From contig CM032229.1 in assembly GCA_019009955.1 (NCBI GenBank), positions 8,401,001 through 8,465,000 of the forward strand: DNA of 64,000 bases, in the 5' to 3' direction. A program made the position numbers and the translations under genes. Below are positions 1 to 12,749 of the stretch, in pieces; positions within the stretch are counted from its first letter, which is position 1, and every line of letters begins with the position of its first letter. Source of the DNA: Riptortus pedestris (Eukaryota; Arthropoda; Insecta; Hemiptera; Alydidae). The notes under the pieces were generated by a model. That model was not told the DNA's origin and searched no databases. It saw only the letters and a program-made list of their open reading frames with translations.

Positions 1-657
1 AAGAAGGAAATTCAACGGAGACCATTGGACTGAATTAAATATATTTAGTTTTGAAATTTTCCTTTGTGAAACGGAGCCCTTTGCCGACTATTATTTCCTT
101 CATCAGGGAAAGCGTTGGGCGTAGTTTGAAAATATTTATCTTTAATTTGACTCCCAACGAGAAATGTTTGAACAAGAAAAGGAGGTGTTAAAATTCTCTG
201 GCTTAATAACGAACTGGAAGGAGAAAGGGGGGTAAGGGGGTGGGGGACCTAGTCCCTAACTTCAAGACAACCCTCGAATATTTTATTCTCTGGAATTGCT
301 TGTTCCCCCTCCCCCTTTCTTAAATTGAAATACAACAGTAATAACGAAATACTACAGTAATAACGAAATAATAATGCAATATATAATTCATAACTGGAAT
401 TTACTTTCTCTAGCCCATGGTTTTCAAGGCGATATTCTCTAAATATATTTTTATATATCCTGCTGAAAGCACTGTGGATAGCTTTTGCAAAAATTTATTC
501 TTCCCTAAAGGAAATCTCCAAGTGAGGTTTTACTCATAAGGGAAAATTTTTAAATGGAATAAATAGATTTATGTGTTATTAACAATTTATCTTAACAAAT
601 TAAATTACTGAACGTATTTATTTAATTCCTGAGCAACATATATAAAATAAAAAAGAT
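1..657. other. Unassigned AT-rich DNA
   Basis: No gene, RNA or recognisable repeat was seen. There is a short G-rich run near 225-245 and otherwise AT-rich sequence. Short open frames here have no recognisable motif. Confidence 0.4.
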
Positions 658-1330
658 GTCTGCCACGCAGGGGCTGCGTAAGCTAAGCAGATATTCCACT
701 TGCTGATACACCAGTGATGTCACCACACGAAATATTCTCTATTTCTATGTAAAAACCGATGATGGCTAAAAGGCGTATAGTGAGTGATGACTGATGACAG
801 AAAGTATAACTGACTGAAAGTAAAAGTACCTTAATATTTGAGTTACGATAAAATACTTAGAATTAAAATAGCAGAACATAAAGAGTTTAATGAGAGTGGT
901 TCTACAACATTTTACGATTCGGGTTGACTGAAACGGTTAAATATCGAGTATGGGATAGATCAAATTTACAATTCGAGACAAGAAGCTAAAACCTCTAATG
1001 ATGTCGAAATCATTAAAAGAATTTGCATGAGTCTCGCATTTTCATGAAAAAGGTTTACTGAGGCTGAGAAATTCAAACATCTCGCGGAAGACTAAAGATA
1101 AAAAAAAAACATTTAATAACTTGATCTTTCGATGAAGTTTCGAAAAACATATATATCGAGTTTGGCAGCACTAAGGAAAAAATAGTAACAGACAAGTTTA
1201 CGTATATATATTATTATTATGAAAGGACCTCATTTTCATCATCTCATAGGTAGGGCTCGATTGACATTTAAGGGAAATTTTTCGAAACTCGCGTGACGAA
1301 GACAACGTCAATAGCAGGAAAATGTGCTAA
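658..1330 (+). mobile_element. Family A element, subfamily B
   Basis: The left end has the hairpin motif CACGCAGGGGCTGCGT followed by a degenerate AGCAGAT...CC. The interior carries the subfamily B signature (CTCTATTTCTATGTAAAAA near 740). The right end has the diagnostic block (ACCTCATTTTCATCATCTC near 1226) and ends in a degenerate GTGCTAA after the palindrome has decayed. A short TA-rich tract sits near 1205. It has no coding capacity. See 36734-37707 for the family description. Confidence 0.8.
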
Positions 1331-1530
1331 CATCTATAAATTAGATATTTTTTTATTCTTCGTTATAACGGAGATTTCGTATATCACTTTCTTCAGTATT
1401 GTCTTCAAAAGACATTTATTATGCGAGATGCATGCAAATACGTTGTATTATGACGTAGTCAAGGAAGATTTTCCAGTACAAATTTAAACCATTATCAATA
1501 TTTAACTGTTTAATGGAACACTAAAGGTTA

Positions 1531-1650
1531 TTTTATTTTATTTATTATGTAGAGCTCCGCAACTATGGCGACTTAGCTCTTCTTAAACTTGGGGGGAAAA
1601 CAAAACAAAAACAAGTAAACAAAATAACAAAAAATGGAACACGAAATAAT
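1531..1650 (-). mobile_element. LINE 3'-UTR end (RNase H-type LINE family)
   Basis: Reverse-complemented, this block matches 34791-34925: a T/G-rich stretch, then AAGTCGCCATAGTTGC, then GAGCTCTAC, then an (ATAA)n-type tail. The tail lies at the low-coordinate side, so the element reads on the minus strand. A weaker match to the 3' end of the RNase H-bearing fragment at 49951-51038 suggests the same LINE family. It is 5'-truncated and holds no coding sequence. Confidence 0.55.
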
Positions 1651-1769
1651 ATAAAGAACAAAACTGAGGAAATAGAACAAAAAAGAAACAAGAAACACGA
1701 ACATAACAAAACTAAAAACAGGTGGGAAATAAAAAGGTGAAAAGTAAACTTGGTGACTTTGAAAGAAAA

Positions 1770-1815
1770 ACTATTCATAAACACACACACACACACACAC
1801 GCACGTACACACACA
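1770..1815. repeat. (AC)n microsatellite
   Basis: An AC dinucleotide run with a few interruptions, seen directly. The open frame across it on the minus strand is a by-product of the repeat. Confidence 0.9.
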
Positions 1816-1830
1816 TTAAAAAGAATTTAA

Positions 1831-2411
1831 ATATGGAATTAAATATTCTCAAACTGCCCAATTATTTTCAAATATGTCAGAATTGTGGCAATCACTGAAG
1901 GTTATATTTGCTATTGGCTGAAGTAGAGTTTAAGTTCGGGACTGGAAAAATAAAAGTATTTTCTTTATTATGAGGCGGATCGTAAAAATGTCATTTGACC
2001 AATCTTTTTAACTATTGATGGTTTACAACTGTTGTTCCACGAATGCTTTTGTAACTCATGTATTCAGCGAGTTATTCGTGCTTCCTTGATTTCAGTCTTC
2101 ATCCATACCATCGCCTCATCTACTCATCGGTTTTTTTACATAGAAATAGCGGATGTGTGGTTGAAATGAGATCACAAGTGTGCCATGCCAGCAAGTGGAA
2201 AAACTGCTTAGTTTAACGAATGTAGTTCCTTGAGTCACTTTCTGTCCTTCCTTATGAGCGCATGCAAGTTGCTCTGAAGATGGAGACAATAGTCTTCGAA
2301 AATTCATAGCACTGAAATAAAAAACTTGTGAAGAATTGGACATTGGACTTTTTCTCTCTCCAAGTAATATAGTTCCTATCCTGTTGGAAAGTAGTTCAAA
2401 CTGCATATATA
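1831..2411. other. Unassigned DNA
   Basis: No gene or element was recognised. A 120-codon minus-strand frame starting at 2478 crosses into the family A copy to the right and has no motif, so it is treated as chance. Confidence 0.35.
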
Positions 2412-3087
2412 TGACCGCCGCGAAGGGGCTGTGTGAAGCAAGCAGATTTCCCTTTTCCTGGTCTACCATACTTGTCATCTCATCTCGCCACAGATTTTTT
2501 ATTTCTATGTAAAAAAATGATGAGTAGAATGGAGGGGGGGGGGGTTACTGAAGGCAGAAAATAAGAAAGTACGAATAAGTCGCTTAATACTTGAGTTACG
2601 AAAAAAATAGAACTGCAATTGTAGTCCATCAAGAGTTTAACAAGATTGATTGTTTAATATTTTCCTATCCTACTCATAACAACAGAGATATTTTGAATTT
2701 TCTAATTCCCTCACTAAACCCAAACTGTTTCGGATCCTATTTCAGCCAATAATATAATAATATAGTGATGAGTGAATCGGTAAACTATGGACTATGTTAT
2801 AAAATAAATAATACATTTTCGAATAAAGAACGAAATTTTAGAAATTTCTCCGCTGTAACCCCCCCCCCTCTCTCTCCCCCACTTGTAGAATTTCTACCAT
2901 TAACGAACTTATTCTTTAGTTTTAGATAAAACGTTTAAATATCGACTTTGATAATGATGAAACAAAAATTGCATATATGTAGGGTTTGAATGGACCTTAT
3001 TTTCATTATCTCTGTGTAGGGCATTTTAGGAAATCTTTTGAAAATCGCGTCAGGAGTACCATTTCCCCAAAGGGAAATCTGCGAAAA
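2412..3087 (+). mobile_element. Family A element, subfamily B
   Basis: A degenerate left hairpin (GCGAAGGGGCTGTGT) is followed by GCAGATTTCCC. The right block (GACCTTATTTTCATTATCTC near 3011) ends in AAAGGGAAATCTGCGAAAA. There is no long TA tract. Two poly-G/poly-C runs (about 2536 and 2861) lie inside it. Confidence 0.8.
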
Positions 3088-3840
3088 GGAATTATTGGAT
3101 AGGTTTTCCATTGCTATTATAGGTTTTAGATAGGCGGGAACTATCTATTCCATTGGTGGATAAACTTCTGAAAAGCCGCCATGCTGCCAGGTATTTGGCC
3201 CATAGATCACTCCACCATTCTCTCTTGGAATTCGTCCAGCCTCTCTCACTTTTTTCCCCTCTCTCTCTCTCTTCCCATTGGCCGAATTTCGCTTACCCAA
3301 GCTCCCTCGCAAACCAAACATATCATATATAAATATTATTTTCTCTTTCAATTCTTCTTCTCCCATTGTAAATCACGAGAAATATAGTTTTCAGCATTTC
3401 AGAAATAGGTCATTTATTTTATCGATGGATGAAAATACTCCGTTTATTGTTACAGTTGTATGTAAAGTTTTACAGACATAGAACTTTATATATCTTTAGA
3501 ATATTTCTCCAAACGAACAAATGTAACATTTGTAAAGGCGGGAAGCTTTTCAAAGGCAAGAATAAGAGAGTATTAGACTGAAATATTTACTATTTTATGG
3601 AAAGATGAGGGGAAATGATACAAGCCACTATTTGAGTTCTCCAAAGAATCAAGTATATATTGAATAAGTAACATATACTAAACTTTATAGTAGGCAGCTA
3701 ACTTTATACAGCTTAAATCTTAATGAATGCTGATTTAGAAACTAACCTTATGTCTAATTGAACCAAATATTAACATTTATTGAAATAGAGGTTGAGAGAA
3801 CAAAGGAAATTTAACTTCATAAAATACTTTAGTGGCAAGC

Positions 3841-3896
<56 letters not shown>

Positions 3897-4427
3897 ATAA
3901 TGATCGATCGGTCCTATATTATGAGTACTCATTTATAGTTTGCGTAGATAATGCTAGCATTATAATAAGAAGTAGGTACCTGCGGGAAACATATACTTTT
4001 TATGAAGCGGACCTTTCTTCCTGTGTTATTTTGTGTTCCCAATGAGATTCTGTCTTCTAGCTGGTGAATACTGGTTGCGGAGACCTTTCTTTCGATGCGG
4101 CGATCCTTTTCTGACACTAGAGTTGCGGGCGGTGAATACTATTCTTTCTTTTGCGGAGCCAACTACCCGTCCACTTCGGCGAGGGAAACCAACAGCACTG
4201 ATGTAATGGCCGCTCAGATCAAGTGGGCTCTTTCCTGTGGGCTAGCGCGACAGTTTCCTTTCCTGGCCACTGCCTACATGATCTTTATCTATTGGTCACC
4301 GCCTTGGTGATATGCGGCGGGTTTTTGAGCTAAGAGAGCGCGGGAAATTCAATTCAAAGACGACTGAACACCATGGTTTTCAAAACATTCTTCAAATAAT
4401 CACCCAATCCTAGTAGACTACATATAA
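3088..4427. other. Unassigned region with a (TA)n tract and a GC-richer block
   Basis: The tract at about 3848-3892 is (TA)n. The block at about 4020-4370 is clearly more GC-rich than its surroundings and holds a 71-codon plus-strand frame (4095-4310) and a 62-codon minus frame with no recognisable domain. It may be a relic of an exon or an older element. I see nothing else. Confidence 0.35.
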
Positions 4428-4870
4428 GTCCGTCGCGGGGGGGCTGCGTAATCTAAGCAGATTTCCCTTCTACTGGTCAGGCACTCTGGTCATCTCAGCT
4501 AGCCATTTATTCCCTATTTCTACTCTAGTAAGAAACCTATGTAAAGAAAATTTGAATTATACTCAGTTACATATAGTGAAAATCATAGAATTGTAAGTGG
4601 GCGTCTTCTCGGGAAGGATGAAGATTAACTCGCTTAATATTCCAGATAACCTAAGCAGATTTCCAACCTGCTAGAGGGTTTCTGTTACCTATTTCTGAGG
4701 TAATTTAAAGCGTTTGTGGGAGGACTTAAAATTTAAGTTAAACTGTAGATTATTACTGAATGATTGTAACTGTAAGAGAGAGCAGAAGTGGGGCTAACTA
4801 CCGGTTGAAAATTAAAATAACTCTTTTAATATTAGTTTTTGAGGAAACCTGCTTAGAACTACAACCTATG
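4428..4870 (+). mobile_element. Family A element, 3'-truncated
   Basis: The left end is clear: GTCCGTCGCG, a G-run, CTGCGTAATCTAAGCAGATTTCCC. A second CTAAGCAGATTTCC lies at about 4654, as if a second left end were nested. The diagnostic right block was not found. Confidence 0.65.
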
Positions 4871-5099
4871 TAGACAAACTCTAAGGTTTGCCTAATTTTC
4901 TATTTAAATTCGTCAGGAACACGTTTTGTCCCGTAATTGAGGCCATTCTAAGAACAATGGCATCAAAACTGTCTGCCCGCCCGTTTGTTACTCAATCAGT
5001 CAAAAACGGCTAAAGGGATTCCTATGGATCTTTATATTTGTGAGTCAACTATCTCAAGGTACAAAATAGGTCATAAGAGAATTCGACTTTTCAACTAGA

Positions 5100-5548
5100 A
5101 GGAGGGAGCTAGTTTACTTTAATGCTAAATATTGTTTTCAAGAGACCTTTATTATACAAGATAGATGGAAATATGTTCAGGTGAATACCTCCTCTAATGG
5201 GTTTGTACAGCTTAAATTTGATTGATTGAGATAAAAATTATTCTGATTCATTATAAATTACAGTGATAGATATAGTAAATAGTTTTCAATAAAATTAATA
5301 TGTTATATTTCGATATATTTCAGTAATTGTTTTTCTTTCCAGTGAGAAGTTGGCACACCTGTTTGTTTACATTCCAGATGCTTCCCACCCCCGGAAATTA
5401 TTAAAATTTACTGAATGATTTGTTACTACCGTTTGTATTTATCCACTTAATATTCATGGTAGTGTTGTGTTACCAGTATGTAGATTTATCTATTGTTAAA
5501 CTTGAGGAGGGAAATCTGCTTAGTTTACGCAGCCCCTGCGTGAGGGAC
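5100..5548 (-). mobile_element. Family A element, right part missing
   Basis: Read on the minus strand, it starts at 5548 with GTCC then the left hairpin (CACGCAGGGGCTGCGTAAAC) and continues through the long-subfamily left half, including the ATAATGAATCAGAATAA block (about 5235). It stops near 5100 without the core microsatellite or right end. Confidence 0.75.
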
Positions 5549-5675
5549 TTAGATAGTTTTCAGCCTTCTGTAAACCCCTATTTCTTGAAAGCGATTACCA
5601 CGTGAAGGGCCTTTGGATTTAAACATCTCGTGTTCAAAACAAACGTCAAGGCCTGGGAATAGACGGTGTCAGAGG

Positions 5676-5719
5676 CAGAGGGAAATTTGTCTCGTTTACG
5701 CAGACCCTGTGTGATGGAC
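5676..5719 (-). mobile_element. Isolated family A left end
   Basis: On the minus strand this has GTCCATCACACAGGGTCTGCG followed by an approximate TTTCCC. Only the terminal 45 bases or so are present. Confidence 0.55.
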
Positions 5720-5969
5720 ATTCTGCACTATCCCAGCTGACGTTATTAATCCTACACTTATCATTTCGAGGGACTGGAATAATTGATGCTCCTAGTATTC
5801 AAAAATGGCTTGACCCAGTTGGAACGTTGTAATAATTGTGGCAGAGTGGAAGCTGTCTATCTGCCCTTTGTCTGGCAACAATGCTCTGCTCCTTCATCCT
5901 CCACCAATTAATATTGCTCCAATGCTCCAATCCCTTCTCCATCACATCCACTTTCTATCCTATACTAGT

Positions 5970-6843
5970 CATCTACTCCTAGATACACCCTACCCATCTA
6001 CTCCTAGATACACCCTACCCATCTACTCCTAGATACACCCTACCCATCTACTCCTAGATACACCCTACACCCTACCCATCTACTCCTAGATACACGCTAC
6101 ACCCTACCCATCTACTCCTAGATACACCCTACACCCTACCCATCTACTCCTAGATACACCCTACACCCTACCCATCTACTCCTAGATACACGCTACACCC
6201 TACCCATCTACTCCTAGATACACCCTACACCCTACCCATGTACTCCTAGATACACCCTACCCATCTACTCCTAGATACACGCTACACCCTACCCATCTAC
6301 TCCTAGATACACCCTACACCCTACCAATCTACTCCTAGATACACCCTACCCATCTACTCCTAGATACACACTACACCCTACCCATCTACTCCTAGATACA
6401 CCCTACACCCTACCCATCTACTCCTAGATACACCCTACTCCCTATCCATTTACTCCTAGATACACCCTACACCCTACCCATCTACTCCTAGATACACCCT
6501 ACTCCCTATCCATTTACTCCTAGATACACCCTACACCCTACCCATCTACTCCTAGATACACCCTACTCCCTATCCATTTACTCCTAGATACACCCTACAC
6601 CCTACCCATCTACTCCTAGATACACCCTACACCCTACCCATCTACTCCTAGATACACCCTACACCCTAACCATGTACTCCCAGATACACCCTACACCCTA
6701 CCCATCTACTCCTAGATACACCCTACTCCCTATCCATTTACTCCCAGATACACCCTACACCCTACCCATCTACTCCTAGATACACCCTACTCCCTATCCA
6801 TTTACTCCTAGATACACCCTACACCCTACCCATCTACTCCTAG
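5970..6843. repeat. Minisatellite of 32- and 25-bp units
   Basis: About 28 tandem units begin TACTCCTAGATACACCCTAC. Long units (about 32 bp) carry an extra ACCCTAC, giving two lengths that alternate. A block of higher-order units with ACTCCCTATCCATTTACTCC recurs around 6435-6830. The array ends at 6843, directly against a truncated family A copy. Units contain CCCTA but do not form a regular telomeric repeat. Confidence 0.95.
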
Positions 6844-6845
6844 TC

Positions 6846-7586
6846 GTTTTATGTAAAAAGAAAGATCAAGTTCGTTAACGGCTCAAATTTAGGGGTTTAG
6901 AGGGAGGAATTTCGAAAATTCGAAATACCTCTTTTAAATTATGTTGGATCGAAAATTTCTATAGAAACAACCTTATTCGAAATTAAATGTAGTATGAATA
7001 TTGTTTTATACATATTTTTCGTATAGTGAGTATTAACCGAAATATTTGGATTTTCTAGTTTTACGCTTTCAGTATACCCCCACTCCTGCTAGTGTCATAT
7101 TAAAAATAAGCTGTTATATCATAACCCCTTCATTACAAGGGTAAATACCAAATATGGTTTTCATTGATCTTTTAGTTTGTGAGATATATGCAAATACATT
7201 CTGTTAACCTCTTTTTTTTTGTTCTTGGATTACTAAAATTTAAGTGATTGAGATAAAACTGATTCTGATTCATTACAAATTACAGCTCTAGCTTTAGTAA
7301 ATTGTTTTCAAGAAAATTAATATGCAATATTCAGATATATTTTGTTAATTTATGGTCGATCTATCTATTCAGCGCACCGAGGTTGGCTGGCATGTTTGTT
7401 TACAATTCAGCCGCTTTCCGTTGTAGAGATTATTAACTCGTATTGTAAATTGACTGATAGATTTCTCATTTCCGTTTGTATTTATTCACTTAATAAACAC
7501 GCTATTGTCACCTGTATGTATATTTATCTATTGTAAACCTTCGCCTTTAAAATCTGCTTAGTTTACGCAGCCTCTGCGTGACGGAC
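6846..7586 (-). mobile_element. Family A element, right end cut off at the minisatellite
   Basis: The minus-strand left end at 7586 is GTCCGTCACGCAGAGGCTGCG, with the hairpin stem kept and the loop changed. The core 'cggttaatattc'-type block and the AAGTTCGTTAACGG block are present. It breaks off at 6846, where the minisatellite begins, so the core microsatellite position now holds the minisatellite. Confidence 0.8.
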
Positions 7587-8880
7587 ATTTTCATCTCACA
7601 AGAAACCTATGGACGTTTATGCTGGATATGAGATGTTTAAATCCAAAGGCTCCAAGGCCTGCCTAACCCTTGCTTGACGAACTTTATTTATTAAGTGTGC
7701 ACTTAAAAATTGTTCATATTGTATTCGTTAATTGTTATCATATTATTGTCGTATATTGGCGTATTTGTGCATTTTAATAGTATTGATTAATCCCCGAAAG
7801 CATTCAATAGATAATATTTTTAATTTATTTATATATAATTTTTTTTGGATTGTCGTTTCACTTTTTAGTTTGGTTGTAGTGTTATTTGTGTAAAGTATCT
7901 TCTTTGTTTTTCATTTTTTTTATTCTTTGGTGGCTTCTAATTTTGTTTTTCGTTGTACTTTGTCAGATAGATAAATTATCATTTACGCTCACTTTATGGT
8001 TGTATTTTGTTTTTACCTATTTCATTTTTTTGTGTGTGTATTGTTTGTTTGTATTTCTGATCTATTAGTTGTTTTCTATAATTATATTATGTTTATGATA
8101 TTTTGTTTTGGTTGTACTTTGTTGTTACCTATTTATTTTTTGTTGATTTCTATTTTGTTTGTATTTCTATTCCATTAGTTGTTTTCTATTTTTATATTAT
8201 GTTTGTGATATTCTGTTTTTGTTGATTTTTGAATATATATATATATAAAAAAATAAAAGATGCATGTAAAACTAATTAACTAAAGATGAAGTATCTAAAT
8301 TGAGCAAGGAGGAATGAGGCTTAGGAGAAATGACAGTTAAGTAGTATCATCGAAAATTTTAAATATCTTGCAAATAATAAAATGAGCTTCAATTTGTTTT
8401 CTATGAATTTTTCTGTAACTTCAATATTTACAGACTTCCATGGATTCGTTAAGACGTTTTATAATCTCCTGGACATAATGCATGAGGTTTTCTCCGGAAT
8501 CTATTACATCATGTATTAACTCATGTTCAACTTACAATTTAAGTGTTATTAGGAATAATGAAATAGAGACTTCCATATCCAAATGAAGAGATCTTTGGGA
8601 GATTCTAGGAAGTTTAAAATCTGTTTAGTAAAACCAGCAAAAATTTATTATTCGATTTTTATTTTACCAGGATTTGAATGCATAGGTGTATGAACTTTTT
8701 TGCGGCTACCCAACCTATAAGTTCTTTACGTGTTTTCCATTCTTCGTCTGGTGGAAAAGAAAATAGTGTATGCCTTTGGAAATTATAATGCTCTTCAGGG
8801 ATTTTAGAATCTCGTCACGCAAAACTCGTGCACGTTCAGATAAGAAGCGGAACTAGATAATTTTGAAATTAGAGTAAGTT
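7587..8880. other. Unassigned, T-rich DNA
   Basis: At 7632-7658 a stretch repeats, inverted, the sequence at 5605-5632 (core TTTAAACATCTC), so the flanks of two family A copies are related. The part 7860-8230 is T-rich with repeated TTTTCTAT...TTATGTTTGTGATA units. Its open frames (F/L/Y-rich) are compositional artefacts. Confidence 0.4.
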
Positions 8881-9380
8881 GGATGATTTTGCCGGCACGC
8901 ATATAAAGCACAAAGTAGAAGGTAGTTTGAGGTAGTTAGGCTGGAGCACAGTTGTTGGGCTTTGTGTCTCGGCGACCTTGGAACAAAGTTGTTCCCTGTT
9001 GTAGACATATTCAAGCCGTTATTTATTCTAGGAAGCTAAGTCACTAAACTAGGAGAGGCAGGCAGTTTCACTAATATCATATTTTAGGGAGACCAACGCC
9101 CTGGAGGGCTTAAGCAGAAGGGAACTTTAAATGGAAGGTGTGGCGTGTTTCCTCGATCGGCGTTCCGTGACACGGGCTCCTGCGACGAGAGTCGAACCCT
9201 CCCCCCAGAACACTCGGCTCTAGCCTTAATGTGTCAATTAAATTAATGTCTGCCTCCACTCTGCCTCTATCGATCAATCCTAATTCACTTCCTCTGCCGT
9301 GTCGCTCCTGTTGTGGCTAGCTCATTAGATTGGTTCAGCAGTCAGCTCACGGATATATATATGCCTGCAGGCAAGGACAC
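8881..9380. other. GC-richer unassigned block with a TATAAA
   Basis: Composition changes sharply to higher GC. A CATATAAAGCAC at about 8900 lies upstream of a CTGGAGCACAGTTGTTGGGC stretch, and a CGAGAGTCGAACCCTCC stretch (weakly tRNA B-box-like) sits near 9188. This could be a decayed LTR or promoter-bearing element. No partner LTR or coding domain was found. Confidence 0.3.
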
Positions 9381-9446
9381 TACTGGTTTTTTTCGGATGA
9401 CGTAATCGCAATGGTGAAAAGTAAGAAGTCAATCCCTTAGGAAAAA

Positions 9447-9916
9447 GTCAGTCACGCTGGGGCTGCGTCAACTAAGCTGATTTCCCACGTGCATCACGTA
9501 TTTGCATTTATCACAAGACGTAAAAGTTCAATGAGTACAATAATTGTTATTTAGATTTCAATTAAAGTGTTTCATAATATTGCGAATATGACAAGAGTAG
9601 GAGTGGGGGTTTACTTAAGGCCGAAAACTAAACAAAAAGTTAATATCTTGGTTAATATTAAAGGTAGTAAAAAAAACGGTCATAACCACATTTAGAGAAC
9701 ATTAATCTTGCTATAAGATTTGTTCTATACAATTTTTCAATCCGTTGCATAATAAAAAAGATATTACGAATTTTCGAAATTCCCTCCTCTAAACCCCCCT
9801 TTCCAGATGTTCGAATTTAGCAATTTATGAAATTGATCATTATTTGAGCATAAAACGTTTAAATATCAAGTTTACTCGCAGTAAGGGTTAAACAAAAATT
9901 ACAAAGCATTCGTAGA

Positions 9917-9978
<62 letters not shown>

Positions 9979-10219
9979 GAACTGAGCTCATTTTCGTCAT
10001 CTCTAGGGTGGGTCTTTCTCACCTGCTGGACTGACTTTGTATTCCCTATTTATACCTTATTAAGATCTAAGAGCAAACACTACTTGAAATATATGCTATG
10101 TTATGGCTTATCCTGCAAATAGTTGAGCATGAATGGGAGGAACACTTACAGAAGCTATTTCCTAAAAATCGTGTCATGAGTAAAAGCTCTATAGCGGATT
10201 TCCCTTAAATCTGATAAAA
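9447..10219 (+). mobile_element. Family A element with an internal insertion
   Basis: Left end GTCAGTCACGCTGGGGCTGCG; core with a (CT)n(TA)n tract at about 9917-9972; the right block starts (GCTCATTTTCGTCATCTC) but is interrupted near 10016 by about 140 bases of unrelated sequence. It resumes at about 10161 (AAAATCGTGTCATGAG) and ends in a degenerate palindrome and CTGATAAAA. Confidence 0.75.
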
Positions 10220-10707
10220 CGTTTTTGCCGGAGATAGAGGTTACATTTATTCTCGGAGGCACGGTCCGTTGGTACTATTTGTGCACAGAAAGATAAACAA
10301 AGTAATTCGTCGACAAACAGCTTGGTAACGTTAATGAAAATAAATTACAGTTACTTTATGTTTTGTTTGACATATAAAGTTAACGTTCTGTTAATTTACA
10401 TAGAAATGCATACGGTAATTGCAAGTCGGTTTAAAGCACTGAATAAAGAGCCACTCAGGTTTCACTGCAAAAAGAACTTTTAAATAATGTATAAGTAAAT
10501 ATTTAATAACATAAGCCATCAAAGAAAGCATTTTGTCCGACAATCATGCAAAATGAGCAACTGAAGCAACCCACGAATCACACACTGATTATATTACAAC
10601 ACTCGATGCCATTAAAATTATTAAGAAACAGGTACACGCAGAATGGGAAGTGGAAGGACGTCAGACACACACAATACTACGTGAAATAAAATACTCTATT
10701 CGCGATT

Positions 10708-10917
10708 GTTATTTATTTATTTGTTTGTTTGGTGTCTCGCAATTAAAGCGATTTACACCCTTTATCATGCAAACCAAATGGTACAAAATTACTCCAAATT
10801 ATTGAATATACTCGTAGTTAATAAAAATTCATAGCTGCTGCTGGGCGATAACATTAGGGGAAAATAAAATAGGAAATAAAAACTATTAAAACAAAGAAAA
10901 TTATTGACACACAGAAT
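10708..10917 (-). mobile_element. 5'-truncated retroelement end with 11-bp target duplication
   Basis: The 210-bp insert is flanked by identical TATTCGCGATT at 10697-10707 and 10918-10928. Read on the minus strand it ends in an (AAAT)n-type tail. A GTAAATCGC...TTGCG stretch just upstream of the tail resembles the 3' UTR of the RNase H-type LINE at 49951-51038. The tail plus perfect duplication indicates target-primed reverse transcription. It is non-coding. Confidence 0.7.
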
Positions 10918-10928
10918 TATTCGCGATT

Positions 10929-11392
10929 AGCTGCCAAGTAATCAGAACACTAGAAGAGAAGTTGTTCTTGCTCGTGCCATTCACCCAGCAACACACGGAC
11001 ATCTCAGGAGTAGGACAACGAATATTATGGCCACTGTCTAATACACTTTTAGCTTTCAAACGCTTACTGACTGCATACTAATATCTGACAAGACCTTATC
11101 TACTTTCAGAACTACTACACCATAACAGCCCAGGCATAGACACAATAATGAAACATCTCCAACAAACACATGTTTTCAATTTGAATTCACCTGCAAGCTT
11201 AAACAATAAATTGCATATTTGGCTTTCAGCTACTATTATTCCACTGGAGAAAGGATGACGGAGTTTTTATTATCATTGTAGATCACATGATTTAGAACAA
11301 TGCCGCATTGACAAATATTGTATTCTTCTTATTGTGGTCCCAATATTCTTATATGTTCTTAATAGTTTATTGACATGGGTCACCAATAAAAA
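10929..11392. other. Unassigned DNA
   Basis: Nothing recognisable was seen. Confidence 0.35.
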
Positions 11393-11844
11393 GTCCGTCA
11401 CGCAGGTGCTGAGTAAACTAAGCAGTTTCCCACGTGAAGTTTTACAACAGAGAAATTTCACAAAGAGTTACGGAAACGACGGAACTAGCTTTTGGCGGAA
11501 ACTCACGACTAGAACCGAAGTTAGCCGATCTCATCTCGTCCGTTATCCGCACACACTTCATAAAAATGCAAATACCTCGGTTAATATTCAAGATAGAGAA
11601 TAAATGTACCTAATAATATTTATAGTACACTTAATTTGACATATTATTGATTCTATAAAATATTTCGATCCGACGTATAGCAATAGAAATATTTCGAATT
11701 TTCGAAATTCCTCCCATCTAAACTCCGCCTCCCCATGGTCCGATATCAGCCGTTAACGAACTTAATCTTTCTATTTACATAATACGACTAAATATCGAGA
11801 TTGGTAACTATTAAACAATAATTGAGACCGCTAGAGCTGTAACA

Positions 11845-11920
<76 letters not shown>

Positions 11921-12047
11921 CAGTTTTGAACGGACCTGATATTCGTCATCTCCTGGGTAGGATCGATGGTCATTTGAAGAAAAATTAGGAAAATCGTGTC
12001 CTGAGTATGACCTTAATAGCTGATTTTCCTTAAGGGAAATCTGCTAA
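11393..12047 (+). mobile_element. Family A element, complete short form
   Basis: Left end GTCCGTCACGCAGGTGCTGAG; core (TA)n followed by (GA)n at about 11850-11920; complete right block; end TCCTTAAGGGAAATCTGCTAA. About 655 bp. Confidence 0.9.
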
Positions 12048-12631
12048 AACGATTTTCTTTCCCCGCAAAAATGTATTGACAACTGCCCACGATAATTCAT
12101 TACTAATTAACACAATTAGAAGTGTGTACTATAAAAATATATTCATTCACTTTAAGTACATATTGCTTACTTACAGTCCCCTCTTAAGTAATTAAAACTA
12201 CCCCTCCGAACTGAAACTTAGATTTCCGAAGCTGAGTGAGGTTAAGTCAGCTTATTATTTTCACGTCCAACGTAGATTCGTTTATTTTAAGAGAAATTGC
12301 AATAAATTATCATTTGGTTTTTAAAAATGTAAAATGTAGAAATGTAATTATTTGTTGAATAGGAATGTACCCTGAAGAAGCGACAGTTGTGCTACAAACA
12401 TGTAGGGCAATTGTGAAAAAGTTTGAGGGAAAAGAAAGATGCTTTTTTTGGTGACCCTTGCCATCAGACTAAAGAGAATATTTTATTCCAAAATATACAA
12501 TAAAAGATCTATTAAAAAAGGTGTAAATTGCCAAAATTACGGAACACCAATACAAACAAATAAATATTTAATGAAAATCCATAAGTAATATAGTCAAACT
12601 AATTTAAAATAATAAATTCATAGAAGTATTA

Positions 12632-12693
12632 TTCGACAAAATTAGGCCGTGAGTACAACCTCAATAACTGATTTCCCTACAATGGAAATTTAC
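12632..12693 (+). mobile_element. Isolated family A right end
   Basis: A GTGAGTACAACCTCAATAAC stretch is followed by a decayed palindrome and TTTACTGAAA. Only the last 60 bases of the element are recognisable. Confidence 0.55.
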
Positions 12694-12749
12694 TGAAATA
12701 AATTGGCTATACTTAAATAAAACAGAAATAAAAAAAAAAAAAAAAACTA

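Noticed and set aside
5970..6843. CRISPR-like array
   Set aside because: Units are contiguous with no unique spacers, two lengths alternate, and the setting is eukaryotic. It is a minisatellite.
5985..6843. Telomeric repeat (CCCTA-containing)
   Set aside because: CCCTA occurs once or twice per 25-32-bp unit; there is no regular TTAGG or TTAGGG array.
8881..9380. LTR of a retrotransposon
   Set aside because: There is a TATAAA and a GC shift, but no second LTR, primer-binding site or polypurine tract could be fixed.
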